A stretch of DNA of 64,000 nt from Silene conica. Taxonomy: Eukaryota > Streptophyta > Magnoliopsida > Caryophyllales > Caryophyllaceae. The position numbers were made by a program, and so were the translations under genes. Under the pieces are notes generated by a model, which saw only the letters and a program-made list of their open reading frames with translations, made no database searches and was not told the origin of the DNA. Of the stretch, positions 46,751 through 58,798 are shown piece by piece. The DNA is taken from contig CM055319.2 of NCBI GenBank assembly GCA_029255685.2, positions 17,511,247 to 17,575,246 of the forward strand, given 5' to 3'. Positions within the stretch are counted from its first letter, which is position 1. Every line of letters begins with the position of its first letter.

Positions 46751-47283
46751 AGCAAAAAATGTATGATATAACGAGTTAACGGGATACGCCGAGTTTGAAT
46801 TAAGATTTCACCCAACGGGTTTGGTATAGGTTTTAATTTAGATTTCAGCGGTGGATTTGATACATGTTTGTAAATCTTTACCTGTTATGTGCGGTGTAAC
46901 AGATACATATAAGACTATTGCTCGGTAGATACAGGTGTAAGGTAGCTTACCTCCACCACTCTCCCTCCCAACACCATTCCTATCAGTAACATAATTCATT
47001 TCATTATACTCCATTCCTATCAATAACATATATAATTCATTTCATTATACTCCGACTTTGGTTTTAATGTAGCACTATGATTACTAAGGCAAGTACAAAT
47101 CCAAATCTCAAACTTAGTCAATAAGAAAAAAGATCACATTTTAAGGAGTACTTTTAAATAAAGTTTAAACCAAAAAATGATGAATTATAAAATTAACCCT
47201 AATGCATGTTATACGATAATGACTATAATTTATCATCTTTTACAATAGACATTCTGCTAATAATTTCGCCGTAAACGGCAAAT

Positions 47284-47312
47284 CCGTGCAATTTGCACGG
47301 GTTTAAAACTAG
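47284..47312 (+). mobile_element. Helitron 3' terminus
   Basis: Hairpin CCGTGCAATTTGCACGG, 8 nt spacer, then CTAG (47309-47312) followed by T: the standard Helitron 3' end. The matching 5' TC end was not found with confidence. Confidence 0.75.
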
Positions 47313-48516
47313 TAATGCCCCGATTCATTGACCAAAAGAATTTATATATGGTCCTGCCAATTATTTATTTACTTTTTTTTTAGTTTTGAGTTGTATTTTA
47401 GCCAAATGTATACATATAATTGAGACGGATGGGTAACACAAATTAATGGATACCTGGAATGATAACACAAATTGATGGATCACCGACCCGTTTGACCCGA
47501 TGGTTTGATGTTAAATTAAGAATATTATTAAAATATTAATATTTTTATACTATAATTGAAATAATAAATATAATCTTAAAATGTTCATTAAAAAATTAGT
47601 TTTAAACTCAATTTTATATAACTTTCAAACCACTAAATTATAAAATAATTATTAAAATAGTGAATATAATAATATTATTAATATAAAATGATAAAATAAA
47701 GACATAAATTTTTCTCAAACCCGTATTCTGATCATGACCCGAGCTGATACTTATGTGACCCAACACATATCTGTCTGACCCGTATTCTGACCCGACCCGA
47801 GGCGCGTCCCCCCGCCCTGTTTGGCAGGCCTAACTGTGCATAATAATAAATCTTTTACCCATATATGAAAAAAAACTATACAAACTTAGTTAATTATTAT
47901 ACATATATATCCGTTTTTATCATTAACATTATCCTAGAATTTAAGACCGTCTTATTTTAAGCCGACTCTCACAACAAATTATAATAGAGGGGAAAAAAAG
48001 GGTTGTGAAGTGTCTTAAGTGAAGACGGTAGTAAGGAAGACAGATTATCAAAAATTAATTTCCATTTTTTGACATTAAAGAGTTAAATTTGCATGTTAGT
48101 TGTCGATCCAATTTAATACAAAATATTTATAAAGAAAAACAGAAAAGTTGCCAGAAATATATGGCAGCTAAGAAAAAGTTAGGTACGCAATTGGTCTGTA
48201 CTATAGTCTATAGTCAATGAATTCAATTAACAATTGAACACTAAAAGAAATTTTATACAGTAAACTATGTGAAAATATATTACAAAGTACAAAATTTATT
48301 AAATGCTCGGCATGAAATAGATTATGCATCTGATGTACTACCATCACTTGTAGTTGTACAGTTTCTGAATTTTATAATAAAATTTTCAAGTTTTGTTTTA
48401 AAAATTGCAAATTTTATTATAAAGTATCTAAATTTGTTATTTAAGAATTATGCTCAAAAAACCTATATACATAAGCTCAATTAAAAATTAGGCCTCAAGT
48501 AATACATTTGACGTAT

Positions 48517-48735
48517 CACTACTACAAAATGTCAAATAGACATCAGTTAATAGACATCAGATTTTTAAAAAAATCTGATGCCTATATTTATACATCGGTT
48601 ATTTCAAAAAATCTGATGTCTATCCATTTATATATACATCTGACTTTGCAATGACCCATGCCTATAACAAATGCACTTTTTTACTCATGTTATATACATC
48701 AGATTTTAGAAAAATCCATGTATAAACTAACAAAT
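48517..48735. repeat. CACTA left TIR and subterminal repeats
   Basis: TIR followed by about seven ATAGACATC or GATG-type units in alternating orientation, for example ATAGACATCAGATTTTT next to its near complement at about 48558-48595. Confidence 0.85.
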
Positions 48736-49973
48736 AAAATATGGCAGGTAGCTTTATTATATTGGCGGTAGCTTTACTATAATTATTGTTTTTCAATATT
48801 TCCCAAAATCATATCCTCCCCAAAATCATAACCCTAACTTCTGTTTCTCCAACAAATTAAACCAGAGAAGACGAAGACGTCATCCCTTCATCTCGTCTAT
48901 CGCATCACCGATCATCGTCGTCCCTCTAACTCGGCTTAACTTCTCCTATCTCGGCTGCTCTATCGGTACTTGTCAACTCCTTTATTCAATTTGTGATTGG
49001 GTTTTGATTTGTTATTTTAATTTTCAGTTGTGTCATTCAATTTTTCGTTCAATGCTTAGTTCTATTCAATTTTTTCTGATTGGGTTTAATGGTATTGGAT
49101 TGGTAGCTACTACAGTAAACTATAAAACTTGGAAGAAGGTATTAGTAACCTAAATTGCATTGTTCTGTAACATAAGCAGTAGTATAGCGATTGGAACTTA
49201 ATGCTCTACTTGTCTGAATAGTAGGTTGGTTAAAATGAGACTGATGCTCTTACTATATGAATTGTTTCATTCTAACGAAAAGCTGGAGAAGGAAATGCCC
49301 TAGTAGTGGTAGCATACCTCTAAAGGGCAGATACTAAAACTTCTTCAGTAGTATTTAGAAAATAGCAAAAAAGTTGTGTAGTACCAACCTTTTTGTTTCA
49401 TAACGCATCACTAGGGAAACATAGTCTTATCTACTCATCATTATTTTATTACATTTAATAATTAATAAATTGGAATATATGTTCAACTTATTAGGCCACC
49501 CCTTACTTCTTTGGTTCCAGTATGATCGCCATACTTGTGACTCTGTGATTTACCATGAATAGGAAGCTAGTGACAAGAGAATTTGACTGATATAGAAAAG
49601 GGTATTTTATTCTGTGAATCAATTTGAGGACTAGAAGTGACTGGAAATTAACAGCCAAGCCATCATTCTATGCTTTGGTATAGTCTATTTATCCCATATT
49701 AGATGATGCCACTCCACATTAGCCCCTTTATATCGAAGCCATTGGTAATTGTTAGCTATACAGTACTTACCTGCCCTATCAGCAGGGATTTTATCGTCCA
49801 CCTACAACTTAGTTTATAGGACAAATTGGTCATTTTGTATAGAAGATGGTCACTTTGCATACAAGATGCTTGTCCCAAGGTTGTCCGGAATAGGAAAGCA
49901 GAAAGTTTAATCTAAGTTGGAGGTAGTAACGATCAGGTAATTAACAGACATAAACTAACCAAAGTCTTGGTAC

Positions 49974-50061
49974 CTTTAATTACTTGGCCACTACCGTGTT
50001 CAAACTCAATGGGGTCACCCCTTTCAAAACTTGAGTTGAAAACGGTGGTTGTGAGAGATCC
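49974..50061 (-). pseudogene. Captured exon of an FKBP-type prolyl isomerase
   Basis: 88 bp exon, antisense to the ULP1 remnant. It reads TVFNSSFERGDPIEF and GSGQVIKG, closely resembling the central FKBP fold of FKBP12/FKBP15-type peptidyl-prolyl isomerases, where the family consensus has GTVFDSSxxRGxPxxFxLGxGQVIKGW. Splice signals flank it on the minus strand: ...TTACAG before 50061 and GTACCA after 49974. Only this exon plus intron edges is present, so it is a gene fragment captured by the transposon. The exact FKBP member cannot be told from 29 residues. Confidence 0.75.
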
Positions 50062-50653
50062 CTGTAACATTAGGTGACAAGCATAAGAAATTTGTGCATT
50101 ATCATTCCTAAGCAGTATTGTTCCCAATTTGCCAAAATTGTAACTCACATGAAAATTTGCTCCATATTTTGTAATGTTGTTGCTGAATTTTTTACGTTAA
50201 GGTTTAGTGGAATTTGAGTGTCGCTTTTGTTTGGATTTAGTTCAGGGGGAGTGATTGTCGGTGGTTGTCCTTTTATTGTGGGATTTTGTTTCATGGATTA
50301 TTATTATTATTGAGTATTACGATTTTGACATTGTTGTTCTGCTTAGCTTTTGGTTTAATGATTGTGAATTAATTTGATAGAATTTGTGAGGGAAATTATT
50401 AGTCAGCCAGACTGCCACTACTTTGTAAAAATTCGAATTTTTGGTGATACTTCCTGCACCAATTGTAGAGTACAGAACCATAATAGTTCTCGCATATACA
50501 CATACATGTCTACGAGAAGTAATTGATATTCATGTGAAGGACGTTATATAAATATTTATACTAAACTACCTTCACAAACTAAATTTGATTATTTAAGACC
50601 ACTTACGCTGTTTGTATAATAACTTTTCCCCCCAAATTGTACCAATGTCATAG

Positions 50654-52642
50654 GTCTATAAGAGTCTATGGCTATGAAGGGGGCACAAGGAAGTCTTCTA
50701 AAATGCCGCAATGGACAAAACTTGATGTAAGTATTTGTTGTGTTTTCAGAATAAATTTATGACTTGGCTCCACCATGAAATTGTTGCATAGACTTTGTTT
50801 AATATTATGTTAGAAATGAACGTGTCATTTGTACTCAATCATGTCATTTTTTAGTGTGCACGTCAACCAGGTACAACAGAATGTAGTATCATGCGATACA
50901 TGGTTGAGATCGTCATTCGTCACTAGTCCTAATTCAATCCGTTCTCTAAGTGAGGTAAAAAAAAGATTCATTCATTGTTCGAAGTAAGTATTTGTAGTTT
51001 GTTGATAGTCTTAAACCATATGGTGTGCCATCCATGCTTGAATCCTATAACAGTAGGTAAATAGATTGATAGGTTGAATATAGCTAGATTGTTGTTCAAA
51101 TCTCATAGATAGAATATAGATTGGTTGCTAATCGGCATTGATCTCATAGCTAGATTGAATCAGGAACATTTACTGTGTGGCTGCCTTTGATAGAAAGCTC
51201 GACCAAATACGTAGGTTTAGAAAGAAAGAACTAAAGGCCCTTCAAACAAAAAGAAAAAATACAAGCAAGATAGGCTTGAGGTGAGAATACGGACGCAAAG
51301 ATAAGGCTTTTTTTCCTCTCATACATAGTCAGTCTGTCTCTCTCCTATCTTAATGATGCTTAGCTCAGGCAGACTGAGGATCGATCTCTCTATATACATT
51401 TTTTTAACTTGCTGCTCTTCTTTCCATTGCACCTGATTCGTCAAAGTTCAGTTCACCGGCGCATGCATAAACCTCTCTATTTATAAATGCCTCGTCTAGA
51501 GACATATCAGGAGATCACAGGGATCTTTTCATCTTTATTCTCGCGAGGAACCCGCCCGAACGGATGCTCCGCTTCTGGAAGCTTTCATAGTAAGGGTTGC
51601 GAACTGGCTGCTCCACTACTGGTTTAAGTAAGTCAGTGTCAGGGTCTTACAACTGATCTCCACCGCTTTTACACAAAGGATCTAGGACCTGGGAGTTTCG
51701 TTCCCATGACTGAGACGTAGCATTTTTTAGGTTTTCCAATTGAAGCCTTCTCCTTGAAAATGTTTGTAGAGGGCTGTTACAATTGTTAGCTACTACTGTT
51801 GTTGTTTTACTGTCGCTGCTGCCTTTTTTTGTTATTATGTGGCCACCGTATCACTGGTTTATTGTTGTTGTTTGTCTCTGTTGTTGTCTATTGTTGCCTA
51901 TATTTGTTGTTATTGTGGGCAGGGAGTGGTGGGAGAGTGGCTTTTGGAATTGATGGCATGTTCCGTAAAGAAAGGGGTTTGAGTGTTTGCGGGCAGTGGG
52001 CGAAGGATGAGTGGAAGACGTTTAGGCTATTTTAGGATGCATATTTTTTTTATGACAGCTCCCATTAGTCTAGTACTGTCTACATACCATGAGGATAGTC
52101 ATGAACAATGTTTGGATGCTTTGTAGAGACATTCTACATATTTTGTTTAATTTGGATGCTTTGTGGTGACATTCTCATTAAGCCATTAGCAATCAAGTAG
52201 ATGACATATGTGCACCTGATCATCCAGCTAATGTTCCAGCCTCTCTCCTTATCTTTTTGATCCAGTTGTTGATGTATTTGTTGTGTCGTATGTGTGGCTG
52301 ATTTGCAGTTAGTCTCCTTCTATTATGTATGTTATAAGGATAGCGTTGTGGTTGGCTTAGGGAGTGACGAGTGAGACCTTTGCCAGAGCCGAGACACAAC
52401 CCCATATAGTACCGCCGTGTATATAAATGGATTGCAGTAGTAGGCAAACAAAGATGTTGAAGTCCTAGTATTCGAGAAATATCTCTCAGCCATTCAATAA
52501 TGTTATTGTTGTTGCACTGTCATTCACAGTCAGTTTTTTTTAATAAAGTATTTTTCTTAACATGCAGCTTTTTCGAGATACAACATCATATTCACAAGAC
52601 GAAATCGACGAGGTTCGTGAGTTATGGGCGGATTATTTCTGA
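50654..52642 (+). pseudogene. Remnant of CACTA-borne ULP1-like (C48) cysteine protease, three exons
   Basis: Three exon-like blocks with splice signals. 50654-50726, after CATAG and before GTAAGT, reads RVYGYEGGTRKSSK and PQWTKLD. From 50855, after TTTTTTAG, it reads CARQPGTTEC then MRYMVEIVIRH and meets TAG at 50924-50926. 52568-52642, after ATGCAG, reads SYSQDEIDEVRELWADYF and stop. This matches the C-terminus of ULP1-like proteases of plant transposons, including the Gln and catalytic Cys (QPGTTEC); the usual Gly-Tyr-Tyr-Val after that Cys is reduced to Ser-Ile. Upstream His/Asp parts and an open second exon are missing, so it is non-functional. Ulp1 proteases cleave SUMO; the role in transposons is unknown. 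Confidence 0.7.
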
Positions 52643-52919
52643 ATAATCATTAATATAATGTATTACTTTGTCGGATGATGGGTTTGGTTATATTATATTA
52701 CGTATACACCATCTTTTGTAACTTACATTTGGTGGCTTTTGATATTATTCAATGCTAGGATTGTGGTTTTTGCGTATGTACGTAATGTATTGGCCATGGA
52801 TGTATTTGGTTACGACGGATTTTGGATAATGCTTGTGCTTTTTGTATAGTTGATGAATTGTTGAGCTGGTTGATTATATTAAACCAGCCTATTAAACTTT
52901 TTTTAAAAACACAAAAATA

Positions 52920-53259
52920 AACAATATGCATCGGATTTTTAAAAACCTGATGTCTAATAGAAAGAATAGACATCAGTGTTTAGTAGAACACTGATGCATA
53001 TTTGACGAATAGACATCAGACAAAATTGAACTGATGTATAACGAAGGTAATAGACATCGGATTTTACTAGAAAACCGATGCATATCTTTTGGATAGACAT
53101 CAGATGAAATACAACTGATGTCTATTCTGAAAATAGACATCGGTTTTAAAACCGATGCATATGCGTAAAAGTATATACATGTGTAGACTGTGCATCAGTT
53201 GTAAATCTGATGCATATTGATGAAAAAGTCCGATGTCTATTATGGTTTTTCTAGTAGTG
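52920..53259. repeat. CACTA right subterminal palindromic repeats and TIR
   Basis: About seven palindromic units whose outer arms are TAGACATC and GATGTCTA or GATGCATA, with variable inner arms that still pair, for example CAGTGTT with AACACTG (52975-52995) and CGGTTTT with AAAACCG (about 53139-53155). Confidence 0.85.
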
Positions 53260-53262
53260 TAT

Positions 53263-54103
53263 GTTTCTGTTTTTTTGAAATAGAGTGAAAAAATCATATT
53301 AAAACCTACAATTCACATTTATTTTTTTTATATTTTGAAATTAAATGATAAAAGTAAAGATATTAATCCAATTCGTTGTTCAAAGTTCCGATGAACAAAT
53401 ATCTTGAAAAAATTTACGTCGTTCTGAAAAGGTATAACTTGATATATGGATAATATTTGTATAAATCAACTTAGTGATGCGAAAATCTTACATTAAAATT
53501 CAAATATAATAAAAAATTTATTGTAGAAATTGATGTATGACTAACCGAACAGTATGACATTAGAAGCTAAAAAATTTGTATTTTAGGAAAATATAATCTT
53601 GAAAAATGATAGGATCATTTTCTTAAGGAAGATAATAATCTAAAATGACAATACTGAAAATAAATATTTGTATGCATCTTTAGGGTTTGGATTAAGGGGG
53701 AAATAAATTAACGGTAGTATGACACATGTCAAGTTTAATGAATAGCGGTTCTTCTTTTATACTTATATATAGATAGATTTTTTTTCACTTTTCAAGCGAG
53801 GAAAAAGTTGACAAATGTGGAAAAAATATAAAGATATTATATTGATCACCGCAATGATTAGAGTAAATCATTTGCTCTAGACGAATATATATTAAGGACT
53901 TATAATTGTTAATTGTACTCCATTGGACATTTTATTTAGATTGCTTTTGTGTAAAAATAGCGATTGTCTATTTAAAATATAAATTCAAATTAACATAAAG
54001 GCATACAGTATTTATTTTTAAAAGTTTAATTATACATGTTATTTATACATTCCCGTGCATTTTTTGCACGGGTCCTAAACTAGTAGTTGTATATTAATTA
54101 GTA
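53263..54103. other. AT-rich region with two Helitron termini
   Basis: No gene. A minus-strand Helitron 5' end, TCTATCTATATATAAG, reads leftward from 53777. A plus-strand Helitron 3' end lies at 54052-54083 (hairpin CCCGTGCATTTTTTGCACGGG with its loop, then CTAG followed by T). Their partner ends could not be assigned; the CACTA element may lie inside one of these Helitrons. Confidence 0.6.
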
Positions 54104-55740
54104 CTAGCTTAGAACCCGTGCAAAATTGCACGGGCATATATAAAAGGTATATAAATAATCATTGGAAATTTATAATTATAATATTATTCATTATTATAGT
54201 AAAAATGCACAACATCTTACACGTTCAAATTAAAGTATAATATTAATCGAGATTTAGTATTTATAGTATTCCTAATATTCAAACCAAATTGATATATAAC
54301 TTATAAAATAATCAGTGAAAAAAAAGTTTGCATGTGTCTCATATCTTCACCTAGGGGTTCATAAGCCAATGTATTTGCACTCATATCTTATTTCACATCA
54401 ATGATAATTTTGAAATAAAGTAAGCGAATTACACTTGTTCTATAAGTTTTCAAAATCATTATTTAAAAAATATCACAGATTTTTTAAATCTTCAAAACTT
54501 CAAACATATTTGATTTGTAGGCGGGTATATCCCTGTCCCACCACCCATCACGTTCTCATCACAGGTTAAATATTTGTACCCGTACCCCTATGCGAATGCT
54601 CTACCCATAACTGCCCCAGTGGGGTGGGTGTAGTGCGACACCCATTGTAAATAAATATTGTATTAACTCGTTACTACCCACATTTTTGGTGAGGGTATAT
54701 ATATTTTTACATGATTTTACATTAAATTAATATAAACCATTTAATCCAATGCCCTTAGTAAAACATAATTATGTTAAAAACACTCATAAATAATTGGTTA
54801 CCTAGTTGTATATATCCTATCTACAAACTCTAAGTATGGTACCCTTAGTAATATATACGTAAATAATATGAAATATAATATCTAGTTGTATGCCAATTTT
54901 ATCATAAGACAAACTTTTTATTGTAAAAGTTCAAAAAAATCATCTCATACGGATTAAAACAATTTGTGTGGTCAATATTAATTGTATGTGATATATGATA
55001 GACCTTTAATGAAATGTATTAGCTAAAATAAATATATTAACGGAAATAGTAGGTCTTACTTAAGTCGGTCTTAATTTAAGACATTCACAACTTGTTTTAT
55101 GTCTTATTTAAATTGGTTATTACTTACGATGATTTTAACTAAGAATTTGTGAAATTGAAAACTCGTTTACGAAAGGTTTACAATTTTCAAATAAAAAATA
55201 ACTAATAAATTTTATATAAAACAATTATAAATTATGATTAACTAATAACTAAGGTTTAGTTACTCGTAATACATGCTTGTTGTAAAAATGATTTTCTGGT
55301 GAGCGCTTTTGAGTAATTGTAAAATAAATCATTGACTTTTAATTGAAAGTAACATAATAACCAAAAAAATCGATTATACAAATATTTTTGCATGACTTTA
55401 TATAGAATATTTTTATATACAAAATTTTTATACAAAAATCGTAATTATGATTTTGCATGGCTTTATATAGAATCTTTTATAGTCTGAACGAAAGTAGAAA
55501 GATATAAAATCGATTATACAAATATTTTTATAGAATATTTGGTTATCACGCTTTGGCTATGTTTCCATATCTGATTGATTCGTCCCCCTACATCATTCAA
55601 TTTTCTATTTTAGAAAAAGTTTACAATATTTTCCAAAATCGATTTTACAACATGGGAAATTGGGCGAGAAATTTTTTAACATGGGTGCGACACGTGTCCA
55701 ATTCATGTGTAGCGGTTGTTGTTATATACTTTTATATAGA
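54104..55740 (-). mobile_element. Non-autonomous Helitron (about 1.64 kb)
   Basis: Minus strand. 5' end TCTATATAAAAG at 55740, preceded by A. 3' end is the hairpin CCCGTGCAATTTTGCACGGG (complement of 54114-54133) and CTAG (54107-54104), followed by T. Insertion between A and T without duplication. No RepHel coding. The 5' region shares the GACACGTGTCC / GACATGTGTC motif with the orphan 5' end at 53777, so both belong to one family. Confidence 0.8.
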
Positions 55741-55961
55741 TATTGGGGGATGTAATCACATATAAAATTTGAAGGCTGGTGGTGTATATTTGGCTTTTTT
55801 GTAATCACGTATAAGATCTCATTGCAATTATTTTTAGTTGCACGGCAAGATAACGTGGTGGTGTATACGGAAAGATATACAGTGCAAATATGGTTATGTG
55901 CGGGTGTATAAGATGACTAAACACTTAATCAGTGCAAATGTGTATGGCAATAGTATATTTT

Positions 55962-56965
55962 TGTTGGGGCTAGTGTCCTTGACAGTTAGTACAATGACTT
56001 ACTAAATCTCTTAAAGGATCACAAGGGCATACTTCAGTATTATTATCAGTTGATCCACGTTTATCAATAACGGTTGGCTTGCTAGATAAGTTTGATGTTA
56101 TTTTCATACGGATGGCGGTGATCAACTGGTCCCTATACGTCACACCTATAAGACACGTTTGAGAGATATGAAGGTATGAAAATACAGTCACATTTATGTC
56201 GGATACGACTAAACAGTTAGTCAGAGGTATTGACTATTAAATTAGTCAATAAGATGTTGAGATTATTATTTAATACGGATTAAATAATTTTAGCTAACAC
56301 GGATTACATGATTAATTCGTAAATTAAATATAAACGGTTATATTTAATTAAATATTGTATTCGTGTATTAATATAAACAGTTATATTAATTTGGGTAATT
56401 ATACAATATCGTGACTTTATCAGACCATTATTAATACATCGACTACATTAATATCTGATAATATGTGTGTGATTTATAAAAAAAAAACCGGCGAATAATA
56501 TTTAGCAAATCGGGTCGAATCACGCAAGGGAATAAGGTAAGAGGGGAAAAAGCCCACCCTTACCCTAAACCCGTTCGGCCGACCGTGTAGTATACATAAG
56601 GAGAGTTGTTCTCCTTATGTGGACGACTGGTTGATTGATAATTCACACTTCTCAAGAAAATTAGGGTTTTGAGAACTGTCTTTTCCCAAAACCTAGATCT
56701 CACATCTAAAATCTCACAAAACTCTCCCCATATTGCAAAGCAATTGGAGAGCCTTTCTAGCACACGCGACATCATCTTAAACAAAGTCTTGGGTGCAACT
56801 TATAGGAGGGAATTTACTTTAATTCATGTTCTTAGGCCTTTTCAAGCAAGGACCCAAGGTTGTTATTTCTTTTCATGTTTTAATTATCTTATGACCATAA
56901 TTCACAACTGTAAAATTCGTTATAATCCTTCATGTTTAGGGCGAATACATGTTATATTCCCCACA
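55962..56965 (+). repeat. Copia-4 5' LTR (1004 bp)
   Basis: TGTTGGGGCTAG...TTCCCCACA. The start is confirmed by the matching 3' LTR start at 63697, and the end by the primer site 2 nt downstream. The downstream target duplication lies beyond the window. Confidence 0.9.
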
Positions 56966-56967
56966 AG

Positions 56968-56980
56968 TGATATCAGAGCC
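56968..56980 (+). other. Copia-4 primer binding site (tRNA-Met, one mismatch)
   Basis: TGATATCAGAGCC; the canonical plant initiator-Met site is TGGTATCAGAGCC, so one G is changed to A. Confidence 0.85.
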
Positions 56981-58798
56981 AAGGCCACGAAATTTTACTT
57001 TTGTGTTTTTCATAAGTTTTGTTTAAAAATTTTTGAAAATCATTTTCTGTCGCCGTGTGGGTCGATCGACCTCTTATTGCGGTCGGTCGACCGCCCCCCG
57101 CGTAGGTTTTTTGTTTCGGCAGTTTATCTTTTGTGAGTAATCGATCTGGTTTTCGATTTCTGTTTACATATTGTTAATTAATCGATATTTTTAGCAATAT
57201 GTGAATCCTTGTTGTTGTTTTATTTGATTTACACGTTTTGAATCAAAGATAAAAAGGTAAAAACTTGTTTTGATTTTAAAAGTGCAGCGATTTGCGTTTT
57301 CAGAAACTCGTTTTTCCTGTTTGGTGGTCGGTCGACCTGGTTGATAGGTCGGTCGACCTATTGTGCTGTCACAGGAAGTTTTTGTGACTGGCAGATGGTC
57401 GGTCGATCCCATGTTGAGGTCGGTCGATCCCATGTTGAGGTCGGTCGACCTCGTCCCTGTAACAGACGTTTTATTTTCCCGAAAATAACTTGTTTTTATT
57501 TTCCCTTGGCCAAAAGTAATATGCTATATACGGAAATAGTATATTAACTTTGTGTATCGATTCACTCTCGGATGATACATGTTATTTTAAAACGGTTTAA
57601 AATAATGGATTATATATTTATTAAAATTGGGTGATTAAAACGGTATAATCACATAATTTTAATCTCGTAAGGTGGTTTGGTAAAGTTTGTTAATCATAAT
57701 AACAGTATTATGTCATGAATGAACTTTAATTTTAGTTGATGCATTTTATTTATCGTCTGGTGAATGCCTTGAATGCTTTCAATAATGTATTTGATTTTTG
57801 CAAACGGTTGTAACTTAGTGTGGCCTTAGAAGATTGTGTCACCGTAATGATGGGACACAGTCTTGTTTGTAATTTTGAGATCTTGAATCTCCGTTTTGGG
57901 TTTTTGCCATGTAATTACTTTTGTATTTAAATTAGAATGTAAATAGTGTTATATTTGTAATTTAAATTAGTAATTTTGTGAAGACCAAAGACGGAGACCG
58001 GATGCTCACTCCTGCTGCAAAGACCAAAATGGAACATCAAGACAAGCTTCTAAAGTCCAACGGTGGATTCCAAAGTTGTTTTTATGTTTATTTTGGTAGG
58101 ATAGGCCACACTAGGACTTTTGTTTACGTTTATTGCATTTATTTTTATGCTTTCATCGATTATAGCTTGCATCATATTCCGCCTAAAACCAAACCACCTA
58201 TATAACATGCCTGAAAACTGACTCATGTAGAGGTATACGCGTTAGTTTTCTGTGACAATACAGATATCACATGTCAAATGCAAAGCCATCACTTTATTTC
58301 ATTCATTCACGTATATGCTAGATATTAGTTCACTTAAAATGGATAAATATAAGTTGATGGGGTCTTCCTCGTATAACCAAAAATTGAGACTAGTATTTAT
58401 AAATCAGACTCCCATGAATCCCTTCTTCGTTGGTAGGCATAATATGACCCATTCTACGTCGGGTAAGTGGGAACAGATGATTTATTTTATCTCAACATCG
58501 TGGTCACTCGATACTATCTAGCGACTGTGATGGACTAATAGATAGGATTTACGGAAATCTAGCGACCAAGAGTTCCAACGGTGGAATTAGCCAAGCTGTG
58601 GGCTTATCAATATACGGAAATTGAGTCTTGGGATCGTTTATATAATTCTTGAGGGAGATCAATTATATAAATGCATGAGTCTACGAGTTTAAATTCAATT
58701 TAAAATAGACTTAAATCACAACGATGAGTTGCTTATATGGTTTTGTTTTTATCTTCTTTTCAGTGTAGAACACGATCATTTAAACTGCTGTATAACAA
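56981..58798 (+). other. Copia-4 untranslated leader with GGTCGGTCGACC dyads
   Basis: Long non-coding leader. It contains dyads at 57060-57092 and 57326-57358 and a triple at 57397-57450 (three cores, two 9 nt spacers, both CCATGTTGA). An AG-ended pyrimidine stretch just before gag (CTTCTTTTCAG, about 58754-58764) could be a splice acceptor, which is speculative. Confidence 0.75.

Larger units (their letters stand above)
44392..48513. other. AT-rich intergenic region with Helitron remnants and tandem duplications
   Basis: No gene is recognised in about 4.1 kb. It contains an eroded Helitron-type 3' end near 44616-44640 (minus), a clear one at 47284-47312 (+), a tandem duplication of about 85 bp (46562-46646 and 46667-46750), a duplicated unit of about 40 bp (about 46972-47052), and two copies of GCAAATATATAACGTAATAT (about 45489 and 45527). 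Confidence 0.65.
48517..53259 (+). mobile_element. Non-autonomous CACTA transposon with ULP1 remnant and captured FKBP exon
   Basis: 4743 bp with termini CACTACTACAAAA and, at the other end, the complement of CACTACTAGAAAAA, flanked by the 3 bp duplication TAT (48514-48516, 53260-53262). Both ends carry dense subterminal repeats (TAGACATCAG/TAGACATCGG in both orientations), the transposase-binding type of array. No TNPD/Transposase_21 domain is seen, so it is non-autonomous. The interior holds exon remnants of the ULP1-like protease often carried by plant CACTA elements and an antisense FKBP exon. Orientation is set by the ULP1 exons. Confidence 0.9.

Noticed and set aside
49933..50148. Complete small FKBP gene
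   Set aside because: Only one exon with flanking splice signals is homologous; the rest of the frame is intron.
51799..52035. 78-codon hydrophobic protein
   Set aside because: Built from TTG/GTT-rich low-complexity DNA inside the CACTA element; no motif recognised.
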